The position numbers and the translations under genes were made by a program. The notes under the pieces were generated by a model. It made no database searches. It had not been told where the DNA came from and was given only the letters and a program-made list of their open reading frames with translations. From positions 62,001 to 126,000 of the forward strand of contig JAGMCR010000002.1 of NCBI GenBank assembly GCA_023129115.1: a stretch of 64,000 nt of DNA, written 5' to 3'. Source of the stretch: Candidatus Iainarchaeum sp. GTDB lineage: Archaea > B1Sed10-29 > WALL01. Each line of letters opens with the position of its first letter. Positions within the stretch are counted from its first letter, which is position 1. This document shows, in pieces, positions 15,612 through 23,603 of this stretch.

Positions 15612-16208
15612 CTAAAGCGACTTCGCGAACTTGTCCGAGGTGGTCATCTTTGCGTACAGCGGCAGTATGTCCATCATCGCGTCGTAGTTGCTGTCGGTGA
15701 AGCCGCTGGTCGCGTCCTTCAGAAGGGTCACGTTGTATCCCTTGTTGGCCGCGCGCTTAACAGTCGTTGCGATGACGTGCTCGGTGCACTGCCCGCTGAT
15801 ATATACGTGGTCGACTCCGGCCGAACGCAGTACTAAATCGAGGTCGGTTCCCTCGAAGCCGTCAGAGCCGTAGTTGATGACGATTACATCGTCTTTCTTG
15901 GGCTCGAGCTCCTTGATGACCTTGGCATCCCAGCTGCCCACCAAAGCTTTGTTCGCGTCTTTGGCTCCCTGCATGAGGGGGTAGTACTGGTTCTTGGGCA
16001 TTTCAGGATAGCCTGGTCTCCACGCGATGTTGACGAAGACGGTCAGCATCTTCTTCCTTCGGGCTGCGGAAAGCGCCTTCTTCGCCTTGGGTATTGACTT
16101 GTTCTTCTTGATTTGGGGGTACAGCATCTTGCCCCAAACGCCTTTGGGGTGGGCCACACCGTTTTGCCAGTGTAGCATTAGCAAAGCAGATTTTTTGACA
16201 TTAACCAT
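15612..16208 (-). CDS. Isochorismatase-fold protein, catalytic triad missing
   Basis: 198 residues with the layout of cysteine hydrolases (ALLMLHWQNGV start, GFEGTDLDLVLRSAGVDHVY, KGYNVTLLKDATSGF). The three catalytic positions are all changed: the Asp of the usual DMQN is His13 (LHWQN), the Lys before the aromatic/GTDL segment is Asn112, and the Cys of GxATxxC is Val145 (GQCTEHV). C141 is near but out of register. It is therefore probably a non-catalytic binding or scaffold protein. Sole gene of its cassette, opposite to the core orientation. Confidence 0.75.
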   Translation of the reverse strand: MVNVKKSALLMLHWQNGVAHPKGVWGKMLYPQIKKNKSIPKAKKALSAARRKKMLTVFVNIAWRPGYPEMPKNQYYPLMQGAKDANKALVGSWDAKVIKELEPKKDDVIVINYGSDGFEGTDLDLVLRSAGVDHVYISGQCTEHVIATTVKRAANKGYNVTLLKDATSGFTDSNYDAMMDILPLYAKMTTSDKFAKSL

Positions 16209-16259
16209 GATAATTCACCGAAAGCAAACAAGCTTCCGTGCAATAAAAACGTTTCGGTT

Positions 16260-16284
16260 GGGGTTCAATTCCCTCCCGAGGCTC
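16260..16284 (+). repeat. Direct repeat of tRNA-Thr 3' end (25 bp exact)
   Basis: Bases 16260-16284 are identical to tRNA positions 12921-12945 (GGGGTTCAATT followed by the core). This is the longest tRNA copy in the array and looks like a classical attachment-site duplication. It stands directly upstream of the integrase gene. Confidence 0.9.
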
Positions 16285-16321
16285 CATTACTGCGTCAAGG
16301 AGCCCCTGCTCAATTCCGCAC

Positions 16322-16358
16322 CAGTCTATAAATAGTCCTTTGAGCAGAGCCTCGGAGG
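16322..16358 (+). promoter_or_regulatory. Integrase promoter inside the junction repeat
   Basis: TCTATAAATAG (about 16324-16334) is 25-30 bases from the integrase ATG. It is flanked by GCTC/GAGC arms, and GAGCCTCGG (16348-16356) is an inverted copy of the core end CCGAGGCTC at 16276-16284. A folded or recombined site would therefore alter this promoter. The same block recurs at 39417-39463. Confidence 0.55.
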
Positions 16359-16359
16359 C

Positions 16360-17529
16360 ATGAGGACTGACCCTTACAACACCGGCACGAAGCTAGTGAA
16401 TTGCCTTGAGCGGGTTAGGCAATCGCTTGACCTATGTAAAGCCAACAAGCGGCTGATTCTTGAGTTCCACGCCGAGGCCGTTGCCCGTGGCTTGTCGGAA
16501 AAGCGGTGCCTTAAGTACGTGAGTACTCTCCGCAACCTCGGAACCCAACTTGGAAAGCCCTTTAACAAGGCGGACAAGCACGACATCATTCGCTTGCTCT
16601 CTTGGCTTGAGTCAACCGCGTACAAGGAGTGGACGAAGCACGACTACAAAGTCATTCTGAAATCGTTTTACAAGTGGCTGAACGGTGGAGAAGAGTATCC
16701 AAAGGTTGTTTCGTGGGTAAAAACAGGGATGAAGAACGGCAACCACATGCTGCCCGAGGAATTGCTGACCGAGGAAGACGTGCGTGCTTTAGTTGAAGCG
16801 TGTACGAACCCGCGCGACAAAGCTTTTGTCCTCACGTTGTACGAGAGTGGCTGCCGAATAAGCGAGCTGCTGACGTTGCAGGTAAAGAGCGTGAGGTTTG
16901 ACGAGCACGGCTCAATCTTGCGAGTGACTGGGAAGACCGGTGACAGGCGCGTGAGGGTGATTTCCGCGGCTCCGGCAATCGCGTTGTGGCTCGACAACCA
17001 CCCCACAAGGAAAGGGCACTTGTTTTGCTCCTTGGATGGGACGGGCATCAACTACTCGACCGCTAACGTGCTGTTAAGGAGGCTTGCTAAGAAGGCAGGC
17101 ATTACGAAGCGTGTTAATCCGCACGGTTTCCGCCACGCCCGGGCCACGTCGCTCGCGAACAAGCTCACAGAAGCCCAAATGAAGGAGTTCTTTGGTTGGG
17201 CTCAAAGTAGCGAGATGGCGGCTGTGTACGTCCACTTGTTGGGGCGGGACGTGGACGATGCCCTGCTAAGCATTTACGGCGTGAAGCCACCCGAGGACGC
17301 TCGCAAGGAGCGTTTCGTGCCTAGGGCTTGTCCCAGGTGCAAGGAGACTAATTCTCCTGCTAGTAAATACTGTTGCAGGTGTGGCAGTGCGCTCGACCTC
17401 GCAACAGCGCTAGAGGCTGATGACAAGCACAAGGAAGCCGATGCATTGATGAACGAGCTCATCAAAGACGACAGGATAAAAGCGCTTCTATTGGAGCGGT
17501 TGGTTGCCATCCAAGCAGAGAATCATTAA
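16360..17529 (+). CDS. Tyrosine recombinase/integrase with C-terminal zinc ribbon
   Basis: 389 residues, leaderless ATG. Residues 10-110 form the helical SAM-like core-binding domain; 130-300 the catalytic domain with R166 (GCRISELL), K192 (GKTGD), H255 and R258 (HGFRHARATS), W280 and Y290 (EMAAVYVHL). A zinc ribbon follows (C324, C327, C338, C341) and then a helical tail. It is the only integrase in the array and sits just downstream of the best tRNA-end copy, so it most likely acts on the core repeats. The zinc ribbon tail recurs in some archaeal integrases. I see no clear IntI-specific insertion. Confidence 0.93.
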   Translation: MRTDPYNTGTKLVNCLERVRQSLDLCKANKRLILEFHAEAVARGLSEKRCLKYVSTLRNLGTQLGKPFNKADKHDIIRLLSWLESTAYKEWTKHDYKVILKSFYKWLNGGEEYPKVVSWVKTGMKNGNHMLPEELLTEEDVRALVEACTNPRDKAFVLTLYESGCRISELLTLQVKSVRFDEHGSILRVTGKTGDRRVRVISAAPAIALWLDNHPTRKGHLFCSLDGTGINYSTANVLLRRLAKKAGITKRVNPHGFRHARATSLANKLTEAQMKEFFGWAQSSEMAAVYVHLLGRDVDDALLSIYGVKPPEDARKERFVPRACPRCKETNSPASKYCCRCGSALDLATALEADDKHKEADALMNELIKDDRIKALLLERLVAIQAENH

Positions 17530-17996
17530 CCTTTTCGTTTGAGGTTGTTGTATATATTGAGTGGTTCAGCGCTCAAATTCTCGCGTTCCTGGCCTTGGTT
17601 CAACTGATTTTTTAGGAATTCAATAGCTGCCAAGTAGCTCATCGGGAGCGCATCAGAAGTGTTTTCTCCCCCTGTTCAGGAATCCACATTACGAAAAAAT
17701 TCGGATTTGAGAATGTTGTATTCTCTCTTGTATTAATGGGGCAGTTTTCGGTGCGGATTCTAAGGCGTTGCTAGTGATTGACCATTGTGTAATTAGGATT
17801 CTAATTATTCAGAAAGTAGGGGTTGTGTGAAGCTCGGGGGTGAATACTGACCCTGATGAGGGTTCTGCATTACGAAAAAATTGGGATTCGGAAGTTGGCC
17901 TCCTTTTAGTGATAGAAAATGGATTTGGCCTTAGTTCACGTTTAAACATAGGTTTTTATTTGAGGACTGCTTTTTTGGCTAAGGAGCGGATTGCTG
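17530..17996. other. Gene-poor stretch after integrase
   Basis: No convincing gene. A 24-base block beginning CATTACGAAAAAATT occurs twice (about 17690 and 17870) with one or two changes. A 38-codon ORF on the minus strand (17526-17642) is possible but unsupported. TTTTTATT near 17952 may serve the gene at 17997. Confidence 0.45.
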
Positions 17997-18665
17997 ATGA
18001 CTGATACTTTAGTTGATGTTTTGCTGATGCCGAACATTATGGCACTATGGGTTCCAATAATCATAGCGGCCGCCTTAGTAATCCTAATGGGATTGGTTGT
18101 CCGCCACAAAAAAGTTTCTATATCTAAGTCTAAAAAATCGCCAGATAACAAAAAAGTTGCTTTCAGATCACTTGTGATTGTTGCAGTACTATCGTTGGTA
18201 TTTTTCTTTGTTGAACCCCAGATAATAAAAGGTCTCTCCACACCACTTTTAACAATCCCATTTAGTGTTGTCCCCGCTCTTCTACTCGGATTATTTTACA
18301 CTGGACTTCAATACACTCCCATAGAAATCAAATCAGACAAGAAGAAAGCGACGCTAACAGTTGATTTTATTACTATTAATCTATGCGCACTCTTCGCATT
18401 CTTGACATTGTTTAACTTCTCTCCTTATTTCCCCGGCGCGTTCACTAGCACGAGCAACATAGCAATCATTTTCATAATTGCGTTGGTACAGACTTTTTTG
18501 TTCTCGCTGATTGTGTTCGCTTCGGAAAAAGTAAAATTCATCAGACTAAAAAATTTCCTTGGGATTCCAAATTGGCTGATATGTGTTATACTCTTTATCC
18601 TGCCTTGGTTGTTTTTGATGTATGAAAAAGCTATCCCAGTGGTGGGTGGCCTCAGGACCCTATAA
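17997..18665 (+). CDS. Polytopic membrane protein, unknown
   Basis: 222 residues from ATG 17997 with AAGGAGCGG about seven bases upstream (TTG 17991 is also in frame). Roughly six hydrophobic helices (WVPIIIAAALVILMGLVV; LVIVAVLSLVFFFV; LLTIPFSVVPALLLGLF; LCALFAFLTLF; IIFIIALVQTFLFSLIV; LICVILFILPWLFLM). No family recognised. AT-richer than the chromosome on either side of the array. Confidence 0.6.
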   Translation: MTDTLVDVLLMPNIMALWVPIIIAAALVILMGLVVRHKKVSISKSKKSPDNKKVAFRSLVIVAVLSLVFFFVEPQIIKGLSTPLLTIPFSVVPALLLGLFYTGLQYTPIEIKSDKKKATLTVDFITINLCALFAFLTLFNFSPYFPGAFTSTSNIAIIFIIALVQTFLFSLIVFASEKVKFIRLKNFLGIPNWLICVILFILPWLFLMYEKAIPVVGGLRTL

Positions 18666-18756
18666 TCAAAAATGCCTAAATCGGCATTTGTTTAAACGTT
18701 TGGACGATATGTATTTATTCTGCAAGCGCTTTTTGTTTGAGTCGGGGTGTTCTTCA

Positions 18757-21570
18757 ATGAAGCGAATGTTAGATGCATCTAAGGGCTCAGTTATAGTGGT
18801 GGTTTTTATCCTACTCTTAATTGTTGGGGTTTATGCGTTTGCTCCGTGTCCTGTTTCTCCACCAGTAAACGAAGGTGACCCACTGCCAATACCTTGCTTT
18901 GAAGAAGGTATGTGCATGGGTGGTTGTTGCTGCTATGATGGTTATCTTCTTCTCGAAAGGAATACTACTGAAGAACAGCCCAGCGCGATTACAGGTATGA
19001 TGGTAGCAACCGCACCTTTAGAAGGCAATGCAATTGAGCCCCACAAAGTGGTTAGTTTGGTTGGTTTTGAAGGCTATGACAAGAATAGGGACAAGGTTGC
19101 GGATTCCATGCAGAACGGTGTTTACTTAGAGGGCGCTACAAAAGAACTATTCACTGTTGCTTTTGACCACAAACCAACAGAAGAAGACAAAAAACTGGTT
19201 AGAGATATGGGTGGGGAGGTTGTTTACGATTTCTCATTGATTTACGCTTTAACAGTTAGGATACAACCAACCAAAATAACTGAGTATGCAGCAGCCAATC
19301 CACATGTAGTTATCGTGAGTGACCCCCGTGTAACTAGATCACTGAAGATATACCGCACAGCAAAAGTAGTTCGTGTTCGACCTCTAGTTTGGGAAACCTA
19401 TGGCTACAATGGTAGCGGGGAAGTAGTCACAGTAATGGATAGTGGCGTAGATGACTCCCACGCAGATTTACAAGGCAAAATAAAAAACTGGATGGACTGC
19501 AATCCTGCAGGATGCACTACTATTGGTCAGACACTGCATGACAACGTGGGCCATGGAACGAGTATTGCGGGGATTATTGTGGGGTCTGGGACGCAGGTGG
19601 GTGGTTCTAGTGGAGTAGCCACAGTGAACATTATGATTCATAGCCGGTTTACGGGCGAAGGCGGAGAAGTATGGGGTGGCTATTTTTCAGTGGATACTGA
19701 TGATAACACCCATTCCATTGACGGAACCCTTAATTGGGAGGCGGCTGACGGGCAGGACAATTACACAATAAAAGTAACCAACTCTACAGGGCTACCAAAC
19801 GGTGTTATTGGGGACGAAACTTCCGATTCAGACCCCTTAACCTTAACCACCAACTCATTCACAGAAACCAGTGAAATCCAGTACAAGTTTTACGTTAGCG
19901 CAGAGAGTGGCAATGCACATAACAGCACTGATGAAGCCTATTTCGCGCAAATGAGTACACCTATTGAATCGGTGGGGGATAGTTATAACCTCATGAGGGG
20001 ACTGGCACCAGGTAGCGAGCTTGTTTCCGTGAAAGTTGTGCCAGATGATAATGACATAGCTCATTTATGGACTATGAATAATGCCTATGATTGGATTGGG
20101 TCTAATTCTGAATCAGATGGCGTTAAAGTGGTTTCCATTAGTTTGGGTGGGACAACCGCTGACCCTATTGAATCAAAAGTCATTAGTAACACGATAGACA
20201 AAGGGGTTCTGCCCGTTGCAGCAACAGGTAATGATAACGGTGTTATCGACTACCCTGCTAGGTATCCTGAAGTGCTTGCTGTGGGGGCGATTGACAGCGA
20301 TGGAGACGTGGCGGATTACAGTAATTACGGGAACTCAAGTGAAGGCTCTGAAAAATGGCCCGATGTTGTTGCTCCCGGTGGGTCAAGCTGGTTCACTTAT
20401 GAAAAATACCCTGTTTTAACACTCGACACAAACGACGCTGAGTGTGTGACGAACACAGGCCTAACTACATGCGAAAGTTTCTCTGAAGAATACACTAATG
20501 ACTCCATCTATGCGTACGGTACTTCCATGGCTGTCCCCCACGTATCCGCGATAGCTGCCTTGATTGCTGAGGCGAAGGGGAGTTGGACTTACAACTCTTC
20601 TACTGACCCGTTGTGGGTAAAAATGGTTATTTCGATGACGGCTTGGGAGACCAACGAAACCAACCGTGGTTCTAAAGACATCTATGAAGGCTATGGAGTA
20701 GTCGCTGCCGACGCGGCAATCGAAGCGGTTATCTTCAACCACACGCTTGGGGACATTGAGTCAGATACTTTTGGCTCGGGATTGACTGACAAGAAGGTGT
20801 GGGCCCGCGAAGTTTCGCCGGGAGACAAGGAAATTGATTTCACGCTGGTGGTGCCAAGCGGCGCGGACTACGACCTCTACCTTTACAACAATACTCCTGA
20901 CCAGTACGGCCAGCCACAGATACTGGACAATTCGACAACTGCTGCGACCGGCGGCACAGAAAGCATTACCTACAACTTTTCGGCGAGTCAGGAAGCGTAT
21001 TTGGTGGTGAAGTGGGTCAGCGGTAACGGAGCATTTACTTTGTCTAGTGTGGAAGACAAGGACAAAATGAGTTTGATTCAGGGTTGGAACCAGTTTTCGT
21101 TCCCGAAGCTTCCGGCGAACAAGACTGTGGCCAACGTGTTCTCTTCAATTAGTGGTAGTTATGACCGGATAGATGATTACATCGCTAACAACAAGTCGTG
21201 GCGGATTTACGACGTAGCTGCAATTGGCTATTCCATGACGTTAAGCAACATTGAGGGGGGCAGGTCTTATCGCATTCATATGAACCAGGCCGACACAATT
21301 GAGTTCAGCGGCACGGACGTGGCGCCAATCAATATCTCGCTTTATGAGGGCTGGAATTGGCTCGCTTGGCCAGGCGAGACGGAGGCAATCGCCAGTGCGT
21401 TGAGCTCAATCGACGGGAGCTACAACAGAATAGATGAACTCTACGCTGGGGAGTGGGAAATTTATGATAGCTCCATCCCCGATGAGTACGACCAATCCCT
21501 GGACTACATGAAAAGAGGCAGAGGGTACGTAATTCTCATGAACTCTAACGACACACTCGAGGTGAATTAG
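18757..21570 (+). CDS. Secreted subtilisin-like serine protease (S8)
   Basis: 937 residues from ATG 18757; a signal or anchor helix follows (VIVVVFILLLIVGVYAFA). Catalytic residues are D228 (VMDSGVDDSH), H266 (GHGTSIAG), N492 (ATGNDNG) and S590 (YGTSMAVPHVSA). About 130 residues between H266 and the next core strand form an inserted beta-rich domain. Residues 140-200 resemble an inhibitor-type propeptide. After the protease come a PPC-like domain (DYDLYLYNNT) and two tandem copies of a beta domain (GWNQFSFP..., GWNWLAWP...). Predicted to act outside the cell, perhaps on a host or prey surface. Confidence 0.9.
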   Translation: MKRMLDASKGSVIVVVFILLLIVGVYAFAPCPVSPPVNEGDPLPIPCFEEGMCMGGCCCYDGYLLLERNTTEEQPSAITGMMVATAPLEGNAIEPHKVVSLVGFEGYDKNRDKVADSMQNGVYLEGATKELFTVAFDHKPTEEDKKLVRDMGGEVVYDFSLIYALTVRIQPTKITEYAAANPHVVIVSDPRVTRSLKIYRTAKVVRVRPLVWETYGYNGSGEVVTVMDSGVDDSHADLQGKIKNWMDCNPAGCTTIGQTLHDNVGHGTSIAGIIVGSGTQVGGSSGVATVNIMIHSRFTGEGGEVWGGYFSVDTDDNTHSIDGTLNWEAADGQDNYTIKVTNSTGLPNGVIGDETSDSDPLTLTTNSFTETSEIQYKFYVSAESGNAHNSTDEAYFAQMSTPIESVGDSYNLMRGLAPGSELVSVKVVPDDNDIAHLWTMNNAYDWIGSNSESDGVKVVSISLGGTTADPIESKVISNTIDKGVLPVAATGNDNGVIDYPARYPEVLAVGAIDSDGDVADYSNYGNSSEGSEKWPDVVAPGGSSWFTYEKYPVLTLDTNDAECVTNTGLTTCESFSEEYTNDSIYAYGTSMAVPHVSAIAALIAEAKGSWTYNSSTDPLWVKMVISMTAWETNETNRGSKDIYEGYGVVAADAAIEAVIFNHTLGDIESDTFGSGLTDKKVWAREVSPGDKEIDFTLVVPSGADYDLYLYNNTPDQYGQPQILDNSTTAATGGTESITYNFSASQEAYLVVKWVSGNGAFTLSSVEDKDKMSLIQGWNQFSFPKLPANKTVANVFSSISGSYDRIDDYIANNKSWRIYDVAAIGYSMTLSNIEGGRSYRIHMNQADTIEFSGTDVAPINISLYEGWNWLAWPGETEAIASALSSIDGSYNRIDELYAGEWEIYDSSIPDEYDQSLDYMKRGRGYVILMNSNDTLEVN

Positions 21571-21576
21571 AGGGGG

Positions 21577-21638
21577 ATACTTGACCTGGTCAAGCTGTCC
21601 TCCCGGGGCTCTGACCCTACGGTAGTAGAGCCTGCACC
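21577..21638 (+). repeat. Cassette junction, type B, with left terminal arm
   Basis: CTTGAC-CTG-GTCAAG hairpin, then core TCCTCCCGGGGCTC (21598-21611), then TGACCCTACGGTAG and TAGAGCCTGCACC (21626-21638). GGCTCT of the core end pairs with AGAGCC. CAAACTATTTATAGAAC follows, a TATA-containing block that recurs at 42137. Confidence 0.8.
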
Positions 21639-21690
21639 AAACTATTTATAGAACTTTGAGCAGAAGCCCTTGCGATGGGCAGGATAAACC

Positions 21691-22260
21691 TCATTCAAAA
21701 TGGTGTTTATGCTTTTCGAGTTTTTTCATGCGTTTCTTGTTTAGGTGAATTGTTTCTTTGGTTGCGCGGCTTTGGCGCTCGACTTCGAACGCGGTTATTC
21801 CAAGGTCGTGGGCCTCACACGCTGTTTTGATTGCACTGGCTGCTTGGACTATGTCTTCTCTTCGTGTTGACGGGTTTTGTTTTTTGTCTTCATTAAGTAT
21901 ATCAATTGCGAGGTCAATTGTTTTGTTTGGCAGCCCTAACCTCTTGCCTTGTTTTTGGATGATTTCTTGGGGAGTTGGAGTAGCTATGCCCGTAGCCTTG
22001 CGGAAGTCCTCGATGTCTTCTAGGCTTAGATTAATGGAGTTATCGGCGGCTCTGAAGTTGTACCTGCCAATTTCCATCCCCTGGTTTTGGCCCGCAACCC
22101 AACTTATTAAGCTCGCTTTTTTCACTGGCTCCGCATTGTACGCAATAACCTCTTTTTTCTTCCTGAGCCTCTCGACTTCTTTTACGAGTGCATCTTCTGC
22201 CTCGCCGGGAAAAACACGCAGCCGCCTTACTTTTTCCAAGATTTGGTCCATTTTAGACAT
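21691..22260 (-). CDS. TFB-like cyclin-fold protein (candidate)
   Basis: 189 residues. The C-terminal 95 (GKRLGLPNKTIDLAIDIL, QAASAIKTACEAHDLGITAFEV, ATKETIHLNKKRMKKL) follow one cyclin repeat of archaeal transcription factor B: LGLP entry, AA.AI..AC helix, then the recognition helix. There is no N-terminal zinc ribbon and no clear first repeat, so it could not be a normal TFB; it may be a promoter-recognition modifier or an unrelated helical protein. Only gene of a unit with perfect 13-bp terminal inverted repeats. Similarity judged by eye. Confidence 0.5.
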   Translation of the reverse strand: MSKMDQILEKVRRLRVFPGEAEDALVKEVERLRKKKEVIAYNAEPVKKASLISWVAGQNQGMEIGRYNFRAADNSINLSLEDIEDFRKATGIATPTPQEIIQKQGKRLGLPNKTIDLAIDILNEDKKQNPSTRREDIVQAASAIKTACEAHDLGITAFEVERQSRATKETIHLNKKRMKKLEKHKHHFE

Positions 22261-22322
22261 AACAACAAATGACTCAGTTCTAAAATAAAAACCTTTTTAT
22301 CCCTCTTAGAGTTATGTGCAAA

Positions 22323-22393
22323 GCCGTGGGCTAACCTTAAAAATGGTTGATGAGTGTAGTTACGCAGTATACACCGCGGGATGGTATCCATGA
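22323..22393 (+). pseudogene. Remnant of 3' end of the 14821-15453 gene
   Basis: Reads RGLTLKMVDECSYAVYTAGWYP then stop, matching the last 22 residues of the gene at 14821 with two substitutions. The similarity runs on without a gap through the junction to 22495 (about a dozen mismatches in 173 bases, counted by eye). No other part of that gene is here. Confidence 0.8.
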
Positions 22394-22398
22394 TAGAC

Positions 22399-22495
22399 AG
22401 GTCATTTCCTAGGAAGTTCCGCGGAAATGAGGTGTGTGAGGGGCAAAAAGCGGTGCAGGCTCTATAGCCGTACGAGCTGTTCCCTCCCGAGGCTC
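22399..22495 (+). repeat. Cassette junction, type A, with right terminal arm
   Basis: TCATTTCC/GGAAATGA stem, GTGTGAG, then GGTGCAGGCTCTA (22452-22464), TAGCCGTACGAGCTGTT and the core (22482-22495). GGTGCAGGCTCTA is the exact reverse complement of TAGAGCCTGCACC at 21626-21638, the other end of the same unit. Confidence 0.85.
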
Positions 22496-22661
22496 AGCGT
22501 CCTGGGGGGCGCAGCCCCCCACGAAGCCCATGACGTTGACACAAGTCAACGTCCAGTCCACGGGAAGAGTCCCCTCAGTAATACTGTACTAGCTGCTGCC
22601 GGGCGGCCTTGCGCCGCCCTCGTCTAACGTGCCGCCTGAGTTTCAGGCGCTCCCGAGGCTC
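22496..22661 (+). repeat. Geneless structured mini-cassette 1
   Basis: 166 bases, no ORF of note. Hairpins in order: GGGGGGC/GCCCCCC; GACGTTGA/TCAACGTC; GGGCGGC/GCCGCCC with loop CTTGC; TAACGTGCC; GCCTGA-GTT-TCAGGC; then a shortened core CTCCCGAGGCTC. The same order occurs in the copies at 22662, 30641 and 52635. Confidence 0.8.
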
Positions 22662-22843
22662 AGCGTCCTGGGGGGCGCAGCCCCCCACTACCCCGGGAAG
22701 CGCCCCCCCAGGTGAGTGGGTAAGAGCTCGCTTCCGCTCGCGGTTTTTGTCTCTGGGAATCGCAGATTCCCAAGCCTAACGTGCTGTACCGTGAATCCCA
22801 ACGGATTTGCGGTTGTCCTGAGTTTCAGGCGCTCCCGAGGCTC
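22662..22843 (+). repeat. Geneless structured mini-cassette 2
   Basis: 182 bases. GGGGGGC/GCCCCCC, then CAGGTGAGTGGGTAAGAGC, a purine/GC block ending in TTTTTGT, GGGAATC-GCA-GATTCCC, CCTAACGTGC, CCTGA-GTT-TCAGG, core CTCCCGAGGCTC. After the core TGACCCTACGGTAGCAGAGCC forms the left arm of the carotenoid-type operon unit. The middle block is nearly the same as in the tRNA-Leu array at 52684-52766. Confidence 0.8.
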
Positions 22844-23071
22844 TGACCCTACGGTAGCAGAGCCCGCTTCACCCCAAGCATGAGGCCGGACTTGCGCATA
22901 AGCTTCCTAGGGGTTTGTGGGGTTTGGGCCAATAAATTTATCAGGTTGTGGCATTCCTCGCTGAAGTATTGTCCCGCTGTCACTAAAAAACCCGTCCATT
23001 CCCTACAATAACGCTTAAAATATTGCCGTGGGGCGCATTCAGTCACGTTTATAAACTATAACATGTTAGAT

Positions 23072-23087
23072 ATATCGGTACCGATAT
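23072..23087. promoter_or_regulatory. 16-bp perfect palindrome, likely PadR operator
   Basis: ATATCGGTACCGATAT lies 20-30 bases after TATA TTTATAAAC (23047-23055), that is at the expected transcription start, and just before the PadR gene. It also shows that the ATG at 23063, upstream of the palindrome, is unlikely to be the start. Confidence 0.65.
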
Positions 23088-23101
23088 TAAAAGGTTTTGT
23101 T

Positions 23102-23599
23102 ATGAACTTGTTTGCTAGGGGCTTGCTGAAAATTTATGTCTTGTACATGGCCAAACAGGGTTCCATTTCAGGCAGTGATGTTGCCAAGAGCATAAGCGCT
23201 GCCACAGACGGGCGGTGGAAGCCGAGCTTTGGCTCGATTTACCCGCTGCTGGGGAGGTTTGAGGAAGATGGCCTGCTGTGCCAGGAGGCTAGGAAGGGAA
23301 AGCAGGTCTTTTACTCACTCACCAAGAAGGGTGTGAAAGAGTTCGAGAGGCAGAGGGAAAAATACATTGCCGAGTACGAGGACAACCTCGGGACGCTGTT
23401 CCCCCTGGTCTTCCAGCTGGCGCAGTTCGAGGCCGACAAAGAGCTGCAAGACGCCGTCACGAACCTGAACCAAGTGTTCGCGAAATACAAGAAATACTTG
23501 TTCAACCTGGAGCTAAACGAAAAAGTGGAGAAAAGAAAGCGCATAATCAAGGACTTGTCCGCCACCCTTTCGGACCACATGAGCAAGCTGGAGAAGTGA
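23102..23599 (+). CDS. PadR-family transcriptional regulator
   Basis: 165 residues from ATG 23102 (MNLFARGLLKIYVLYMAKQG). The winged helix is clear: SDVAKSISAATDGRWKPSFG, SIYPLLGRFEEDGLL, KQVFYSLTKKGVKEF; a long helical dimerisation tail follows. It heads a four-gene operon (next ATG four bases after its stop). The palindrome at its transcription start suggests repression of itself and of the three enzymes. Confidence 0.88.
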   Translation: MNLFARGLLKIYVLYMAKQGSISGSDVAKSISAATDGRWKPSFGSIYPLLGRFEEDGLLCQEARKGKQVFYSLTKKGVKEFERQREKYIAEYEDNLGTLFPLVFQLAQFEADKELQDAVTNLNQVFAKYKKYLFNLELNEKVEKRKRIIKDLSATLSDHMSKLEK

Positions 23600-23603
23600 T
23601 GTT

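Noticed and set aside
17526..17642. 38-codon minus-strand ORF behind the integrase
   Set aside because: No promoter or ribosome site and overlap with the integrase stop; kept only as a note.
22496..22843. Bona fide bacterial-type attC sites
   Set aside because: GCCTAAC and GTCTAAC fit the RYYYAAC half of attC, but the partner GTTRRRY is absent or only GTTA (52779), and the junction border follows the tRNA core. I treat the similarity as suggestive only.
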